A program made the position numbers and the translations under genes. The notes under the pieces are model-generated. The model was not told the origin of the DNA and ran no database searches. It worked only from the letters and a program-made list of their open reading frames with translations. Below, piece by piece: positions 5,578-6,283 of a stretch of DNA of 6,283 bases. Position 1 is the stretch's first letter. The number at the start of each line of letters is the position of its first letter. Origin of the DNA: Solirubrobacterales bacterium (GTDB taxonomy: Bacteria; Actinomycetota; Thermoleophilia; Solirubrobacterales; Solirubrobacteraceae); NCBI GenBank assembly GCA_013695395.1, contig JACDAP010000185.1, forward strand, positions 1 through 6,283. The letters are read 5' to 3'.

Positions 5578-6283
5578 GGGTCGCGCTCCTCAACCCGGTG
5601 TTCTGGCCTGAGGTCCGCCGCGGCTCCGAGCGCGTGGTCCGCGAGCTCGCGGACGGCCTCCTCGACCGCGGCCACCGGGTCCGCCTGATCACGTCGCACC
5701 CACGCCGGGTCGGCGTGGCCATCGAGGACGGGCTCGAGGTCCAGCGGGTCTGGCGGCCGCCGATCGAGGCGCGGCTGCAGCGCCGGCTCCACGAGGAGCA
5801 CCTGGCCCACCTGCCGCTCGCCACCCGCGCGCTTCGCCACTACGCGCCCGACGTCGCCCACGCCCTCTACGCGACCGACGCGGTCGCCGCCCTCCGCGCC
5901 GCGGTCGCGCCGGTCGTCTTCTCCTACATGGGGATCCCGCATCGCCGCTCGCTCGCGAACCGGCGCGGCCGTAAGGAGCTCGTTGTCCGCGCCTGCGCGG
6001 AGGCGAGCGCCGTCGTCGCCCTCTCGCAGGTCGCGGCCGAAGGCTTCGAGCGCTGGCTGGGCGTCACGCCGCACGTGATCGCCCCCGGGGTCGACCTCGT
6101 CGCCTTCGCGCCCGATCCAGCCGCCCGCGCCGAGGTCCCGACGATCCTCTGCGCCGGCGACCACACCCAGCCGCGCAAGCGCGTGGGCCTCCTCGTCGAG
6201 GCGTTCGGGCTCCTGCGCGCCGACGTCCCCGACGCTCGCCTGATCCTCAGCGCGGGCGCCGACGGGCCCTCGCGCTGGGCGGC
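5574..6283 (+). CDS. Family 4 glycosyltransferase, 3' end beyond the window
   Basis: This is a retaining GT-B glycosyltransferase, of which 236 residues are visible before the window ends with no stop reached. Related enzymes are usually 350-400 residues, so about a third is missing. GTG 5574 overlaps the stop of the GT2 gene as GTGA. The N-terminal domain begins MRVALLNPVFWPEVRRGSER, typical of GT4 enzymes, followed by ELADGLLDRGHRVRLIT (24-40). PDVAHALYATDA (92-103) and EASAVVALSQVAAEGF (143-158) follow the usual GT-B pattern. IAPGVDLVAFAP (169-180) is the interdomain hinge equivalent of the common PNGVD motif. The second Rossmann domain starts at PTILCAGD (189-196) with PRKRVGLLVEAFGLL at 200-214. 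The C-terminal catalytic EX7E motif would lie outside the window. It probably works with the adjacent GT2 in assembling the same glycan. The truncation is a window edge, not a biological break. Confidence 0.92.
   Translation, partial: MRVALLNPVFWPEVRRGSERVVRELADGLLDRGHRVRLITSHPRRVGVAIEDGLEVQRVWRPPIEARLQRRLHEEHLAHLPLATRALRHYAPDVAHALYATDAVAALRAAVAPVVFSYMGIPHRRSLANRRGRKELVVRACAEASAVVALSQVAAEGFERWLGVTPHVIAPGVDLVAFAPDPAARAEVPTILCAGDHTQPRKRVGLLVEAFGLLRADVPDARLILSAGADGPSRWA

Noticed and set aside
5700..5718. Perfect 7-bp inverted repeat CCACGCC/GGCGTGG with a 5-base loop
   Set aside because: It lies inside the GT4 coding sequence with no T-run; such GC hairpins are common by chance at this base composition.
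5451..6164. Minus-strand open frame (237 codons) opposite the GT4 gene
   Set aside because: It is a shadow frame; the plus-strand frame starting at GTG 5574 has the GT4 opening, the hinge motif and the operon overlap.

Overview
The window is very GC-rich, uses GTG as well as ATG starts, and packs its genes with almost no intergenic space. Together with two -10-like hexamers (TAnnnT) placed for leaderless or near-leaderless transcription, this suggests a high-GC actinobacterium-type genome, possibly a Thermoleophilia/Solirubrobacterales-like lineage. That taxonomic guess is an inference; nothing in the window is diagnostic.

Layout. Positions 1-45 are a short left edge with no assignable gene. 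Positions 46-1461 (minus strand) hold a complete class I CPD DNA photolyase with its FAD-binding region and tryptophan electron-transfer triad intact. A 59-bp divergent gap (1462-1520) separates it from a plus-strand operon that runs off the right edge. In order, the operon encodes a class I SAM methyltransferase (1521-2219), a glucose-1-phosphate cytidylyltransferase-like enzyme (2216-2929), a CmoB/DUF1698-like SAM methyltransferase (2926-3666), an extended SDR of the NDP-sugar 4,6-dehydratase/epimerase type (3659-4603), a family 2 glycosyltransferase (4600-5577) and a family 4 glycosyltransferase cut by the window end (5574-6283+). All five junctions inside the operon overlap, by 4, 4, 8, 4 and 4 bases, so the six genes are almost certainly co-transcribed and translationally coupled.

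How they work together. The cytidylyltransferase would make CDP-glucose and the SDR could convert it to a CDP-4-keto-6-deoxy sugar. One or both methyltransferases could methylate the sugar or the growing glycan, and the two glycosyltransferases would assemble it. The likely output is a methylated and/or deoxy-sugar-containing cell-surface glycan, glycolipid or glycosylated metabolite. The photolyase is a separate housekeeping repair gene that forms the left boundary of the cluster.

No RNA genes, CRISPR arrays, insertion sequences, attachment sites or convincing terminators were seen. I did not find a clearly new kind of system. The points most worth a second look are the CDP-sugar module with embedded methyltransferases, the shortened cytidylyltransferase, and the compact divergent promoter region.
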